From an uncultured Bacteroidales bacterium (lineage in GTDB: Bacteria > Bacteroidota > Bacteroidia > Bacteroidales > Muribaculaceae): a stretch of DNA of 64,000 bases. Made by a program: the position numbers and the translations under genes. Of this stretch, positions 25,116-34,719 are shown in pieces (the first letter of the stretch is position 1; every line of letters begins with the position of its first letter). The DNA is taken from positions 1 through 64,000 of the forward strand of contig CATZGB010000010.1 in assembly GCA_958418815.1 (NCBI GenBank), read 5' to 3'. The notes below the pieces were generated by a model. The model searched no databases. It saw only the letters and a list, made by a program, of their open reading frames with translations, and was not told where the DNA came from.

Positions 25116-25937
25116 ATGAACAAGAAGCAGAAAATCCTCTACATCTCTCAGGAAATAACCCCATACCTTCGCGAGACCCCGATGGGACTGGTATGCAAGG
25201 TATTGCCCCAGAAGGTCCAGGAAAAAGGCTACGAGGCTCGCGCTTTCATGCCCAAATACGGTTGCATCAACGAGCGACGCAACCAGCTCCACGAGGTCAT
25301 CCGCCTGTCAGGCATAAACCTGGTGATTGACGACACCGACCACCCCCTGATTATCAAGGTGGCCACCCTCCAGTCGGCAAAGATGCAGGTCTATTTCATT
25401 GATTCAGACGACTATTTCCAGCACCACGCGGTCACCGACCTCGAAATCCGCGAGACCCCCGAAGACAACGATGAGCGCATTATGTTCTTCACCCGGGGTG
25501 TCATGGAGACCGTCAAGAAACTCCGCTGGGAGCCCGCCGTGATACACTGCTCCGGATGGGTGACCGCCCTGGCCCCCCTATACCTCAAGAAGGCCTACGC
25601 CGACGACCCGACAGTCGGAGGCAGCCCGGTGGTGTACTCCCTCTTCGACGACACATTCGAGGGAACCCTCGACCCGCGCTTCAAGGAGAAGCTGCTTATG
25701 GACGGATTCACCGAGGAAGACCTCAAGTCGCTCGGCGACTCCCCCGCCACCGCCCTCGCGCTCAACAAACTCGCCATCGACCACTCCGACGGTGTGATAC
25801 AGGCTTCCCAGACAGTCCCCGCCGAACTGGTCGAATACGCCATCGCCTCCGGAAAACCGTTCCTCCCCTACCAGGGAGAAGAGGTCGACGGCGCGCCGGT
25901 CGTTGAATTCTACGACTCGATACGCAACAACCCCTGA
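25116..25937 (+). CDS. Short glycogen/starch synthase-like protein (GT5 N-terminal domain only)
   Basis: A 273-aa protein corresponding to the N-terminal half of a GT5 glycogen synthase: KILYISQEITPYLRETPMG is the start, and IHCSGWVTALAPLYLKKAY fits the region of the HxHDW-type motif. The C-terminal GT1-like domain that binds ADP-glucose is absent. This short form next to a DUF4270 lipoprotein gene is a standing arrangement in Bacteroidetes, so it is not a local truncation. Whether it still makes glucan is uncertain. The DUF4270 gene follows after 17 bp. Confidence 0.82.
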   Translation: MNKKQKILYISQEITPYLRETPMGLVCKVLPQKVQEKGYEARAFMPKYGCINERRNQLHEVIRLSGINLVIDDTDHPLIIKVATLQSAKMQVYFIDSDDYFQHHAVTDLEIRETPEDNDERIMFFTRGVMETVKKLRWEPAVIHCSGWVTALAPLYLKKAYADDPTVGGSPVVYSLFDDTFEGTLDPRFKEKLLMDGFTEEDLKSLGDSPATALALNKLAIDHSDGVIQASQTVPAELVEYAIASGKPFLPYQGEEVDGAPVVEFYDSIRNNP

Positions 25938-25954
25938 TTCCCTCCATCCCCATC

Positions 25955-27349
25955 ATGAAATCGACAGTCCCCTTTCTCTCAGGCGCCCTGCTGCTGTCAG
26001 GCAGCCTCTTCACAGCCTGCGAGAACACGACCCAGGAAATAGGCTCCTCACTGATACAGGCAGAATCCGAAGTGGTGATCCACAACGAATTCAGCGTGTC
26101 GGGCCACACCACCCCCAACACAGCCATCGAGTCGCGCACCACGGTGCAGCTCCTCGGAAACATATCAGCCGAAGGATACGGCAGCTTCACCTCTGACTTC
26201 GTCTGCCAGTTCATGCCCGCCTCAAAGCTCGTGACCGACGGTGTCACCGTCAATGACATCGATTCCATGAAGCTCATCCTGGCTTACCCCAACGGCGGGT
26301 ATGTCGGCGACTCCATCGCCCCGCTGGGCCTCCAGGTCTTCCCTCTCGACAGGCAACTTCCCTCCCCGATATTCTCCTCCTTCAACCCCGAGGATTACTG
26401 CGACGTGAACGCCGCGCCCCTCGCCTCGAAGATATATGTCGGCAACGCCCAGGGAGAAAACGACTCCATCCAGGCCCTCTCATACCGCGAGATTCATGTC
26501 GACCTCCCCGTCAGCCTCGCCCGCGACCTGTTCACGCTCTACCTCGACAACCCCGGGGCATACTCCTTCCCCACCGAATTTGCCAAACACTTCCCCGGCA
26601 TCTATGTCCGCAACTCATTCGGCGCTGGCCGCGTGACCCAGATACAGCAGACCTCGATGGTGATATACTACCACACCACCGCCGATGACTCCGAAGGCAA
26701 ACCCGTAGTGACCAGCCACGAAGGCAACTACTTCGTCGTCACCCCCGAAGTCATATCCAACAACAACATATCCTTCACCATCGACCCGGCCCTCCAGGCC
26801 CGTATCGACAACGGTGAGAACATAATAGTGGCCCCGGTCGGACGCGACGTGGAAATCACATTCCCCATACGCGACGTCATCGACTACTACATCGACAACA
26901 GCGGCCCCCTCTCTGTGGTCAACACCCTCTCCATGACCATCCCCGCGGAAGCCATTGAAAACAACTACGGCATCGGCCTGCCCGAGAGCCTGCTGATGGT
27001 CATCTCCTCTGAAAAAGAGGACTTCTTCCTCAACAACTCTCTCAACGACGACAAGACATCATTCATCGCCACATACAGCGCGTCAGCCAACGGATATGTG
27101 TTCTCGGGCCTGCGCAACTACTTCCTGACGATGCTTGACAAATACAACGCCGACGGGACAATCGACATGGCCGACGCCACATTCACCCTCACACCGGTCA
27201 CACTGACCACCGAGTCGACATCCAACGGCTACACCACCTCGACCTACGTCAGCGCCATCACACCCTACATCGGCAAGCCGGTGATGGGCAAGCTCAACCT
27301 CGACAAGGCCGACATCACATTCCAGTTCTCGAAACAGTCATTCAACTGA
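25955..27349 (+). CDS. DUF4270 lipoprotein
   Basis: A 464-aa protein with a lipoprotein signal (lipobox FTAC, Cys at about 22) and a beta-rich body of the DUF4270 family common in Bacteroidetes. It has regular DSMKLILAYPNGG-type strands and a conserved C-terminal TAYVSAITPYIG-like region. It is predicted to sit in the outer or inner membrane facing the periplasm or surface. The partnership with the short glycogen synthase upstream suggests an envelope or polysaccharide role, but function is not known. Confidence 0.85.
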   Translation: MKSTVPFLSGALLLSGSLFTACENTTQEIGSSLIQAESEVVIHNEFSVSGHTTPNTAIESRTTVQLLGNISAEGYGSFTSDFVCQFMPASKLVTDGVTVNDIDSMKLILAYPNGGYVGDSIAPLGLQVFPLDRQLPSPIFSSFNPEDYCDVNAAPLASKIYVGNAQGENDSIQALSYREIHVDLPVSLARDLFTLYLDNPGAYSFPTEFAKHFPGIYVRNSFGAGRVTQIQQTSMVIYYHTTADDSEGKPVVTSHEGNYFVVTPEVISNNNISFTIDPALQARIDNGENIIVAPVGRDVEITFPIRDVIDYYIDNSGPLSVVNTLSMTIPAEAIENNYGIGLPESLLMVISSEKEDFFLNNSLNDDKTSFIATYSASANGYVFSGLRNYFLTMLDKYNADGTIDMADATFTLTPVTLTTESTSNGYTTSTYVSAITPYIGKPVMGKLNLDKADITFQFSKQSFN

Positions 27350-27472
27350 TTCCGCCCCCTGCCATCCCGTCCTCCGCGGTCTCTGCGGCCCCTCTCCCCC
27401 GCCCCTCTCTCCCGCAAAAACCGATAAAATCCATACAAATCGGCGCGGCCAAGGCAAAAACAGCCGCTGAAA

Positions 27473-27504
27473 TTTGGCGGTTAAAAATAAAACCATTAAC
27501 TTTG
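27473..27504 (+). promoter_or_regulatory. Promoter of the tRNA-Cys gene
   Basis: TTTG at 27473-27476 and TAACTTTG at 27497-27504 with 20-bp spacing. The expected start near 27511 leaves about 38 nt before the mature tRNA. Confidence 0.7.
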
Positions 27505-27548
27505 CACCTGCAAAATCACCTCAGCGGAGGTTGGTTCGGCAAATCCAA

Positions 27549-27619
27549 GGTGCCATGTCCGAGTGGTTAGGTACCGGTCTGCAAAACCGTTCACAGCGGT
27601 TCGAATCCGCTTGGCACCT
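27549..27619 (+). tRNA. tRNA-Cys (GCA)
   Basis: A 71-nt cloverleaf. The acceptor stem GGTGCCA pairs with TGGCACC (27612-27618), discriminator T. The anticodon stem CCGGT/ACCG-like region carries CTGCAAA, anticodon GCA. The T arm has GTTCGAATC. The D arm contains GTGGTTAGGTA. CCA is not encoded. Confidence 0.95.
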
Positions 27620-27620
27620 C

Positions 27621-27658
27621 AAAGAGGAACCCGCATTCGCTGGTTCCTCTTTTTTTAT
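27621..27658 (+). terminator. Terminator of tRNA-Cys
   Basis: A perfect 11-bp stem (27621-27631 with 27642-27652) followed by TTTTTTA, directly after the tRNA. Confidence 0.9.
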
Positions 27659-27726
27659 CATAAATCCTTGCCTCATCATACGACAGATACAAAGCGACAG
27701 ACGCGAGGCAGGCATTTGTGCCTGAC

Positions 27727-27767
27727 AAAAATCCGCTCCACCCCCTCGGATTCAGGGATGGAGCGGA
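27727..27767 (-). terminator. Terminator of the first GH5 gene
   Basis: On the minus strand a 9-bp perfect stem (27759-27767 with 27732-27740) is followed by TTTTTG (27731-27726). It lies 28 bp beyond the stop codon. Confidence 0.8.
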
Positions 27768-27795
27768 AAGTCATGACCATCAATCACGGAGTGGC

Positions 27796-29439
27796 TCAGC
27801 GGGCGAGATGCTTCACCACAAGGCCACCTTGCCTGAGTATGTAAATCGAGCCGGCGGCCATTTCCGCCATCCTGCGCCCGTCAAGCGTATATATCTCATA
27901 CGGCTGTGTGAAGTCTATTCCTGCCGGGGCGAAGCCGCGTGCCACATCCTCCACTCCGGAAATCACAGGGACTCTCCGGGTCACCGCGACACGGTTGAGC
28001 GTTATGTCATTGCCATTGACATACAAGCCGTCATAGTTGAGCCCCCTGACGAAGTCTGAGGCACCTGACTTGTCATTGTTGACCTCTACATCATATTGAG
28101 TCCATCCACCGATATCCTCATAGGGGGTATGCTCGTTCCAGTCGCTTTGCGGCGTGACATAGGCAATCTGTATCTGCGAACCGCCTCCGGTAGTGAGATA
28201 AAGATGGATTTTGTCACCGATACGCAGTGTACCGAGCTGTTCCTTCAACACATGCACCGGCCCCGTCGTCCAGCTGCCCGACTCATATCCGACATTGTCC
28301 CAGATTGTCTGGTCGGCCACCAGCTCCGAGCCGGCCTCGTCAAGCGGCAGCTCCACCGTCGGGTCATAGTCGTCAGGCTCAGGCCCGGCCCCCTCGTGGA
28401 ACGGATTGTAATCGGCGACACCGACCCCAACCGAATCATCGAAATATGAGCATTCCTTGCCGGTGTCTGTGATGCCATACACCGACGGTATAATGCAGCG
28501 GCCGCTCTCGCGGTACTCTGTGCCCTCCCAGTCGGCGAAGAGGTCACACATCTCGGCCCCCTCCCCGTTGCCGGTCCATGACCAGGCAAGGTACCCTACG
28601 CGGTTCTCAAACGTGTAACTGAGGATTTCCTTCCAGGCCACACCTCCGTTTTTATGTGCATACGCGAATTCACCGACGACAAGCGGCACCGGATTGGAGA
28701 TATGGAGGGAATTCCAGATATTGTCGCGCACAGCCTGGCTGGTACCGCCGGAATACTCATAGAAATGTATCGAGAACGCCATATTGTGGAGCGGGTCGGC
28801 CTCCACCACCGCCGAACCCGCCTCGGCTATGCTCTGCGGATACTGTCCCCATCCGGCACAGTCGACCAGCAACAGGTTGCGGATGCCGGCCTCACGCAGC
28901 CTCGGTATGGCTTTCTGGTAGCCTGCCGCCCAGGGCCATGAATCCCACAATCCATACCACTCATTCGAAATGTTGACGATGACCGTCTTGAGATGCGCGT
29001 TCAGTATATCTTTCATCTCAATCCAGAACTCCACGGCTTTCTCCAGCGACGCGTAATCATTGTCGCCGGTCTCGTCATGGGTGTTGAACACAGCGATTAG
29101 CTTGTTTTGCTCACACAGCTCGATGAGCCTTTCGAGATCGGCAGGCTCGCATCTGTCCCAGTCGGGATACAGCCCCTGCTTCTGCCTCTCGCCTGTCGAC
29201 AACTGTATGCGAATGGCATTGCATCCGATGCGTTTCGCCGCCGGGATGACGGTCTCCTCATGTCCGCGCTGCCACGCCCAGGAGTAGTTGACACCCCTCA
29301 TCACAAGCTCGTTGTTTTTCGCGTCAAGAATCCGGGTGCCGTCGATATGCAGCCCCTCCGATATCCCTTCCTGGGCCATCGCCCCTGACACAAGCATCAA
29401 GCCCGCGAAAACTGATGCAATTCTTTTCATTATATTCAT
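27796..29439 (-). CDS. GH5-family glycoside hydrolase (mannanase/cellulase type), secreted
   Basis: A 547-aa exported enzyme with a signal peptide (1-22; ATG at 29430 is an alternative start). The GH5 domain covers about 28-330: acid/base Glu160 in NISNEWYG and nucleophile Glu257 in VVGEFAY. Sequences such as RGVNYSWAWQRG and RIGCNAIRIQL fit GH5 enzymes that act on beta-1,4-mannans or glucans; the exact substrate is not decided. A CBM-like beta-sandwich spans about 380-500. The C-terminus (IYTLDGRRM, then IYILRQGG and HLAR) resembles a type IX secretion sorting domain. It is a paralogue of the next gene, 120 bp away. Confidence 0.88.
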   Translation of the reverse strand: MNIMKRIASVFAGLMLVSGAMAQEGISEGLHIDGTRILDAKNNELVMRGVNYSWAWQRGHEETVIPAAKRIGCNAIRIQLSTGERQKQGLYPDWDRCEPADLERLIELCEQNKLIAVFNTHDETGDNDYASLEKAVEFWIEMKDILNAHLKTVIVNISNEWYGLWDSWPWAAGYQKAIPRLREAGIRNLLLVDCAGWGQYPQSIAEAGSAVVEADPLHNMAFSIHFYEYSGGTSQAVRDNIWNSLHISNPVPLVVGEFAYAHKNGGVAWKEILSYTFENRVGYLAWSWTGNGEGAEMCDLFADWEGTEYRESGRCIIPSVYGITDTGKECSYFDDSVGVGVADYNPFHEGAGPEPDDYDPTVELPLDEAGSELVADQTIWDNVGYESGSWTTGPVHVLKEQLGTLRIGDKIHLYLTTGGGSQIQIAYVTPQSDWNEHTPYEDIGGWTQYDVEVNNDKSGASDFVRGLNYDGLYVNGNDITLNRVAVTRRVPVISGVEDVARGFAPAGIDFTQPYEIYTLDGRRMAEMAAGSIYILRQGGLVVKHLAR

Positions 29440-29473
29440 GGTATGCTGTTATGTATGTTCGTTTGCCTTGGGA

Positions 29474-29506
29474 AACGAACGACCCCGGGCGCAAAGCCCG
29501 GGGTCG
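29474..29506 (-). terminator. Terminator of the second GH5 gene
   Basis: An 11-bp GC-rich perfect stem (29496-29506 with 29480-29490) and 5-nt loop. On the minus strand it is followed by the modestly T-rich TTCGTTTCC. It lies about 53 bp past the stop codon. Confidence 0.6.
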
Positions 29507-29559
29507 CCGCCTTTACCTTACTAAATTATCTTATTGCTTCATGCGAATCAATCAGGCGG

Positions 29560-31488
29560 TCATCTGGCGACATGTTTCACCACAGTCTCACCCTGGCGGA
29601 GGATGTAAAGCCTTCCGGCTACCATCTCCCTCACCTGACGACCGTCGATGCCATAGATCTCATACGGCTCATCGAAGTTTATGCCTGCGCGGTGTGACTC
29701 ATAAACCACGGTCTCATCCACGCCAGACTGGCCGGGACGTATCACGCTCACTTTCTGAATCGTGTAATCGTGTCCTTTGAAGTACAGGCCGTCATAGTTG
29801 GCGCCCTCGAGAAGCCCGGCATCTGTCATCGCCAGGTCATATGTCGAGCCGCTGATCGGAGCATAGTCGACATGTTGGGTCCAGTCTGAGCTTGCGGTCT
29901 TGTAGGCAATCTGTATCTCGGCTCCGTCGTTGCACGAAACATACAGCCTCACCTTGTCGGCCGATGTCAGCGAGCCGAGACGCGACTTCTCGAGATGGTA
30001 CATCGCATCCCATGTGGAGACATTGAACTGCGGGGTGTCAACCGTGGTCTCGCTCTCTCCGCCGGGATTGTCATCCCCGCCGGTGTTTCCGCCATTGCCG
30101 GCCACAACCAGTTCAACCTTGACAAGAGTGGCGTTCTGACCCTTGACGGCGAATCCGTGGGCCGACATCATGGCCAGGTCGGTGTATCCGTCGGTCTCTT
30201 CCCCGGAGATTGTGTAGGTGTACTCATTATTATATATGTTGTCGGCATCTACCAGCACAGTCCATGACCACTGGCTGTCAAGGCCGAATGTGGCGAGCTG
30301 TATCTGGCCGGGCGCCTTCTCGTCGGAAGCGACACCGGTGAAGCTGAACACCAGCTTGTCCCCCTTCTTCAGCGCGCCCATCTGCTGGCTCTTCCACTGT
30401 GCGTTGCCGGGCTTGTATTCAAGCATGCCCTTCCAGGCGCCGAAATCTACCGAACCTTCCCACAGCACTGTCGACTCATCCTGGCCCGGAGGATTGGGGG
30501 TCGGGTCGCCGCCACCCTGATTTCCGCCATTGGGATCGAAGATCGAGCATTCGCGCGAGGTCTGCTGTATTCCGTTACGCCCCTTAACAGTGTTGGTGCC
30601 GTTGGGCTTCCAGACCGAATCATCATATCCGCCAAACATGTCGCAGGCTTCCACGCCTCCGCCGTTGCCGGTCCATGACCATACGAGGTATCCGACATTC
30701 TTCTCCTTGGTGTAGTCAAGGATGGTCTGCCAGGCCACCGACTGTCCCTGATGCTCATACGCGAACTCGCCGATAAGCACCGGACACCCCACTTTGAGGG
30801 CATTGTCGATGTTGTTCCTCACCTGCGAGTCAGACCCGGCCGCGTCCTGGTAGAAGTGCATCGAGAACACAAGATTGCCCTTGGTGTCTGCAGCGGCCAC
30901 CTCACGTCCGCGGTCGAAGATGCTTTTGGGATATTGCCCCCATCCGGCGCAGTCGACCACCAGGGTGTTGAGGATTCCGGCATTTCTCAGCTTGGGTATC
31001 ACCTTCTTGTAACCCTCGGCCCACCCATAGGAGTCCCATTGGCCATACCACTCGTTGGAGATGTTGACCAGCACAGTCTTGCGGTGGGCGTTGAGGATGT
31101 CTTTCATCTCAATCCAGAAGTTCGCGGCATTCTCAAGGTCGGAATAATCGTTGGAGCCGGTCTCGTCATGGGTGTTGAACACGGCCACGAGCTTGTTGTC
31201 CTCGCAGAGCTTAATCAGGCGCTCCAGGTCGCTGGCCGAGCATTTCTGCCATTTGCGCCCTGTCGACAGCTGTATGCGGATGGCGTTGCAGCCGATGCGC
31301 TTTGCGGCGGGGATGACCGTGTACTCGTTGCCCCTCTGCCACGCCCAGGAGAAATTGCAGCCGCGCATTATGAATTCATTGCCGTTGGAGTCCATCAGCT
31401 TGGTGCCCGAGGTGTAGAACCCGTCGGCAGCCACCGCGCCTGAAAAGACAGCCGTCAACAGCAAAAGAAGACTGAAGATTTTTTTCAT
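29560..31488 (-). CDS. GH5-family glycoside hydrolase with two CBM-like domains, secreted
   Basis: A 642-aa exported enzyme with a signal peptide (1-21). The GH5 domain (about 25-320) has acid/base Glu146 in NISNEWYG and nucleophile Glu241 in LIGEFAYEH. After a Pro/Gly linker (about 328-345) there are two beta-sandwich segments (about 345-460 and 490-600), probably carbohydrate-binding; a Gly/Asp-rich linker separates them. The C-terminus (YEIYGIDGRQV, then LYILRQGETVVKHVAR) is nearly the same as in the first GH5 and resembles a T9SS sorting domain. It is probably a duplicate of the 27796 gene with one additional binding module. Confidence 0.88.
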   Translation of the reverse strand: MKKIFSLLLLLTAVFSGAVAADGFYTSGTKLMDSNGNEFIMRGCNFSWAWQRGNEYTVIPAAKRIGCNAIRIQLSTGRKWQKCSASDLERLIKLCEDNKLVAVFNTHDETGSNDYSDLENAANFWIEMKDILNAHRKTVLVNISNEWYGQWDSYGWAEGYKKVIPKLRNAGILNTLVVDCAGWGQYPKSIFDRGREVAAADTKGNLVFSMHFYQDAAGSDSQVRNNIDNALKVGCPVLIGEFAYEHQGQSVAWQTILDYTKEKNVGYLVWSWTGNGGGVEACDMFGGYDDSVWKPNGTNTVKGRNGIQQTSRECSIFDPNGGNQGGGDPTPNPPGQDESTVLWEGSVDFGAWKGMLEYKPGNAQWKSQQMGALKKGDKLVFSFTGVASDEKAPGQIQLATFGLDSQWSWTVLVDADNIYNNEYTYTISGEETDGYTDLAMMSAHGFAVKGQNATLVKVELVVAGNGGNTGGDDNPGGESETTVDTPQFNVSTWDAMYHLEKSRLGSLTSADKVRLYVSCNDGAEIQIAYKTASSDWTQHVDYAPISGSTYDLAMTDAGLLEGANYDGLYFKGHDYTIQKVSVIRPGQSGVDETVVYESHRAGINFDEPYEIYGIDGRQVREMVAGRLYILRQGETVVKHVAR

Positions 31489-31877
31489 GGAAAAAGTCTG
31501 TTTGTTTAGGGATGTTTCTTATGGTATCACTCAGTGAGTTGTCTCACACTATTTTACGGATGCAAAATAACACATTGTTTTCCGTCTCGGCAACGCTTAT
31601 TTTTCCCGATTCAAGCATTATTTTGACAAAAACGCGGCGCGCCACCTCCGTCTTCCCCCCAAAACGCCCCTCCATAAATACCCCGCCGGCCACGAACCAA
31701 CCATCACGCCGGTTGTTCATATCATAGGGCGCAGGCCCTCGCCACAGACACCTGCCCTCTGACCAAATTCAAGTCTGACAATTGCCGTCGCCGCCCGGGC
31801 CCCAGAGGCCCATGGCGCGGCGGCAATCTTATTTTACAGTTTGGCAAACATTTATTACCTTTGCACAAACTCAAGAA
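31489..31877. other. Divergent intergenic region between GH5 and polA
   Basis: It contains the 5' regions of two divergent genes and no ORF with support. A GC-rich interrupted palindrome (31781-31827; inner stem 31797-31801 with 31807-31811) lies shortly before polA. TACCTTTG at 31856-31863 is a -7 box for polA. Confidence 0.5.
31856..31863 (+). promoter_or_regulatory. -7 box of polA
   Basis: TACCTTTG matches TAnnTTTG. The transcript would start near 31870, giving an extremely short leader before the ATG at 31878. A -33 box is weak. Confidence 0.5.
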
Positions 31878-34691
31878 ATGAAAAAGCTTTTCCTCCTCGA
31901 CGCGTACGCCCTGATATACCGCGCGTATTACGCGCTCATACGCGCCCCAAGGATTACCTCCAAGGGGTTCAACACCTCGGCCATATTCGGCTTCTGCAAC
32001 ACCCTCGACGAGATTCTCAAAAAGGAGAATCCCACGCATATCGCCGTATGCTTCGACCCCCACGGACCCACATTCCGCCACGAGATGTATGAGGGTTACA
32101 AAGCCCAACGCGAGGCACAGCCTGAAGACATCTCGGCGTCGGTGCCTATAATAAAGGAGATAGTCGAGGCATACCGCATACCGGTGTTCGAGGTGCCGGG
32201 CTATGAGGCAGACGACGTGATTGGCACACTCTCGCGCCTTGCGTCAAAGGAGGGCTACACCACCTACATGATGACCCCCGACAAGGACTACGGGCAGCTC
32301 GTCGACGAGAATGTCTTCATGTACCGCCCGTCGCTGCGCGGCCAGGGCTTCGAGCTGCGCGGGGTCAAGGAGGTATGCGAGAAATACGGCATACAGTCTC
32401 CATCGCAAGTCATCGACCTGCTCGCCCTCGAGGGGGACACCATCGACAACATCCCCGGATGCCCCGGAGTCGGGCCGAAGACCGCCTCCAAGCTCATCGG
32501 CGAATATGGGTCGGTCGAGAACCTGCTCGACCACGCCGGGGAGGTGAAAGGGGCCATAGGGCAGAAGATACGCGACAACGCCGACCAGATACGCTTCTCA
32601 AAGCAGCTGGCCACCATCAAGACCGACGTGCCTCTGGAGGTAGATTTCGACACCCTCAGGCGCGAGCCGGAGGATGTGGAGGCCCTGCGCGACATATTCA
32701 CCGACCTGGAATTCAAGACATTCCTCACTCGTCTCAACAGCCGCGCGAAAGCCATCGCCAAGGAGTTGCCACAGGAGGATGAGACGAAGGAACGCCCGGA
32801 AAGGAAACGCCACACGATTGAGTTGCCCGCCCAACCCTCCCTGTTCGACTTCCTGGAGGGTGGCGACGAGATGGCCGACGGAGCCTCACCTTTTGCCCAG
32901 GCCGACTCCAGTCCGGCTGACTACGAGGTGATGTCAGACCCGGCCGACATAAACCGGCTGATGTCGGAAGCCAAAGCCAACGGGAACCTCGGAATCGCCC
33001 TCTACGCCATCGGCGCCGAGGCCATGACCGCCTCCTTGAGAGGAATAGCATTCAGTCAGGCCCAGGGCACAGCCCGGTATGTCGACATCCCGGCCGACAG
33101 CGAAAAGCGCGAAGCCCTTATGGCTCTCCTCGCGCCGATTTTCGCCGGCGAATCATACACCCTCGTCAGCCACGACATCAAGCGCGACATGGTGTTGCTG
33201 CGCCGCGAAGGAATCGAAATCACAGCCCCATACTTTGACACACAGCTGGCCCATTACCTGCTCCAGCCCGAGATGCGCCACCGGCTCGCCGATGTGGCCT
33301 TCAACATCCTCTCGGTCGAGATGGACGAATACGCCGATTCCGACACCTCGCGCAAGCCCTACGGACCTCTCCCCGCCGGGGAGGAGGTGAGACGGCTCTG
33401 CCAGCAGGCCGACATGGTCAACCGCCTGCGCGGGCCGCTGTCTGAACTGCTCGCGCAGAACGGCCAGAAGAAGCTGCTCGACGACATCGAGCTGCCGCTC
33501 GCCGCGGTGCTCGCCGACATGGAATGGACCGGTGTCAGGATAGACATCCCTGAACTGGCATCGCTGTCGGCCACCCTGACCGCCCAGCTCAGCGAGCTTG
33601 AGGAGAAAGCCTACGGCCTGGCCGGGGAGCGGTTCAACATCGCATCCCCGATGCAGGTCGGTGAAATCCTGTTCGGGAAGCTGAAACTCAACCCGCGCGC
33701 CAAACGCACCAAGACGGGAGCCTACTCGACCACCGAGGAGGTGTTGCTCAGACACCGCGACGCCCATCCGCTGGTCAGCCTCATCCTTGAGATTCGCGGA
33801 CTGAGAAAACTGCTCACCACCTATGTCGACGCGCTGCCCGCAATGGTCAACCCGGCGACAGGCAAGATACACACCACATTCAACCAGACTGTGACAGCCA
33901 CCGGACGAATCAGTTCGGCCAACCCCAACCTCCAGAACATCCCGATCCGCACCGAGGATGGCCGTGAGGTGCGCCGCGCTTTCATCGCCGACGAGGGGTG
34001 TCTGATTCTGTCGGCCGACTACTCCCAGATCGAGCTGCGGCTGCTCGCCGACCTCTCAGACGACCCCGACCTCACCGGGGCCTTCAACTCTGGGCTCGAC
34101 ATCCACCGCGCCACCGCGTCAAAGATATACCACGTCCCATACGACGAGGTCACCGACAGCCAGAGGCGCAAGGCCAAGACCGCCAATTTCGGCACCGTCT
34201 ACGGCATCTCGGCATTCGGGCTGTCTGAACGCCTCAACATACCGCGCGCCGAGGCCAAAGAACTGATAGAGGGGTATTTCAACACATACCCCCACATACG
34301 CCAGTTCATCGAGGAATCCACCGAACGCGCGCGCAAGGAGGGATACGTCACCACCATAATGGGCCGCAAACGCTACCTGCCCGACATCAACTCGCGCAAC
34401 GCCACCGTAAGGTCATACGCCGAGCGCAACGCTGTCAACGCCCCCATTCAAGGCTCTGCCGCCGACATCATAAAGCTCGCGATGATACGCGTCCACAACG
34501 GAATGAAACGCCTCGGGCTGAAGTCAAGGATGATTCTCCAGGTGCATGACGAACTCGTCTTCAACGTCTGCCCCGAAGAACTGCCAATCCTCCAGGAACT
34601 TGTCATCCGCGAGATGGCCGGGGCATATGCCGGGGCTGTGCCGCTGGAGGTATCGGCCGGCACCGGACCCGACTGGCTGGCCGCCCATTGA
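31878..34691 (+). CDS. polA: DNA polymerase I
   Basis: A 937-aa protein with the expected three domains: 5'-3' exonuclease (1-300; KKLFLLDAYALIYRAYYA, EADDVIGTLS, TPDKDYGQLV), a central 3'-5' exonuclease-like fold (about 340-530) and the A-family polymerase domain (about 560-937; LSADYSQIELRLLA motif A, RRKAKTANFGTVYGIS motif B, QVHDELVF motif C). It performs gap filling, primer removal and repair. The start at 31878 is chosen because MKKLFLLDA is the family N-terminus and the promoter lies just before it. The proofreading motifs look degenerate (see findings). The meaB gene follows after 28 bp. Confidence 0.95.
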   Translation: MKKLFLLDAYALIYRAYYALIRAPRITSKGFNTSAIFGFCNTLDEILKKENPTHIAVCFDPHGPTFRHEMYEGYKAQREAQPEDISASVPIIKEIVEAYRIPVFEVPGYEADDVIGTLSRLASKEGYTTYMMTPDKDYGQLVDENVFMYRPSLRGQGFELRGVKEVCEKYGIQSPSQVIDLLALEGDTIDNIPGCPGVGPKTASKLIGEYGSVENLLDHAGEVKGAIGQKIRDNADQIRFSKQLATIKTDVPLEVDFDTLRREPEDVEALRDIFTDLEFKTFLTRLNSRAKAIAKELPQEDETKERPERKRHTIELPAQPSLFDFLEGGDEMADGASPFAQADSSPADYEVMSDPADINRLMSEAKANGNLGIALYAIGAEAMTASLRGIAFSQAQGTARYVDIPADSEKREALMALLAPIFAGESYTLVSHDIKRDMVLLRREGIEITAPYFDTQLAHYLLQPEMRHRLADVAFNILSVEMDEYADSDTSRKPYGPLPAGEEVRRLCQQADMVNRLRGPLSELLAQNGQKKLLDDIELPLAAVLADMEWTGVRIDIPELASLSATLTAQLSELEEKAYGLAGERFNIASPMQVGEILFGKLKLNPRAKRTKTGAYSTTEEVLLRHRDAHPLVSLILEIRGLRKLLTTYVDALPAMVNPATGKIHTTFNQTVTATGRISSANPNLQNIPIRTEDGREVRRAFIADEGCLILSADYSQIELRLLADLSDDPDLTGAFNSGLDIHRATASKIYHVPYDEVTDSQRRKAKTANFGTVYGISAFGLSERLNIPRAEAKELIEGYFNTYPHIRQFIEESTERARKEGYVTTIMGRKRYLPDINSRNATVRSYAERNAVNAPIQGSAADIIKLAMIRVHNGMKRLGLKSRMILQVHDELVFNVCPEELPILQELVIREMAGAYAGAVPLEVSAGTGPDWLAAH

Positions 34692-34719
34692 CCCCACACC
34701 CAACCTCAAGCCGACAACC

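Noticed and set aside
31781..31835. Terminator before polA
   Set aside because: The palindrome lies between divergent genes, where no transcript should end in the plus direction; it may be a small repeat or structured leader, but evidence is insufficient to name it.
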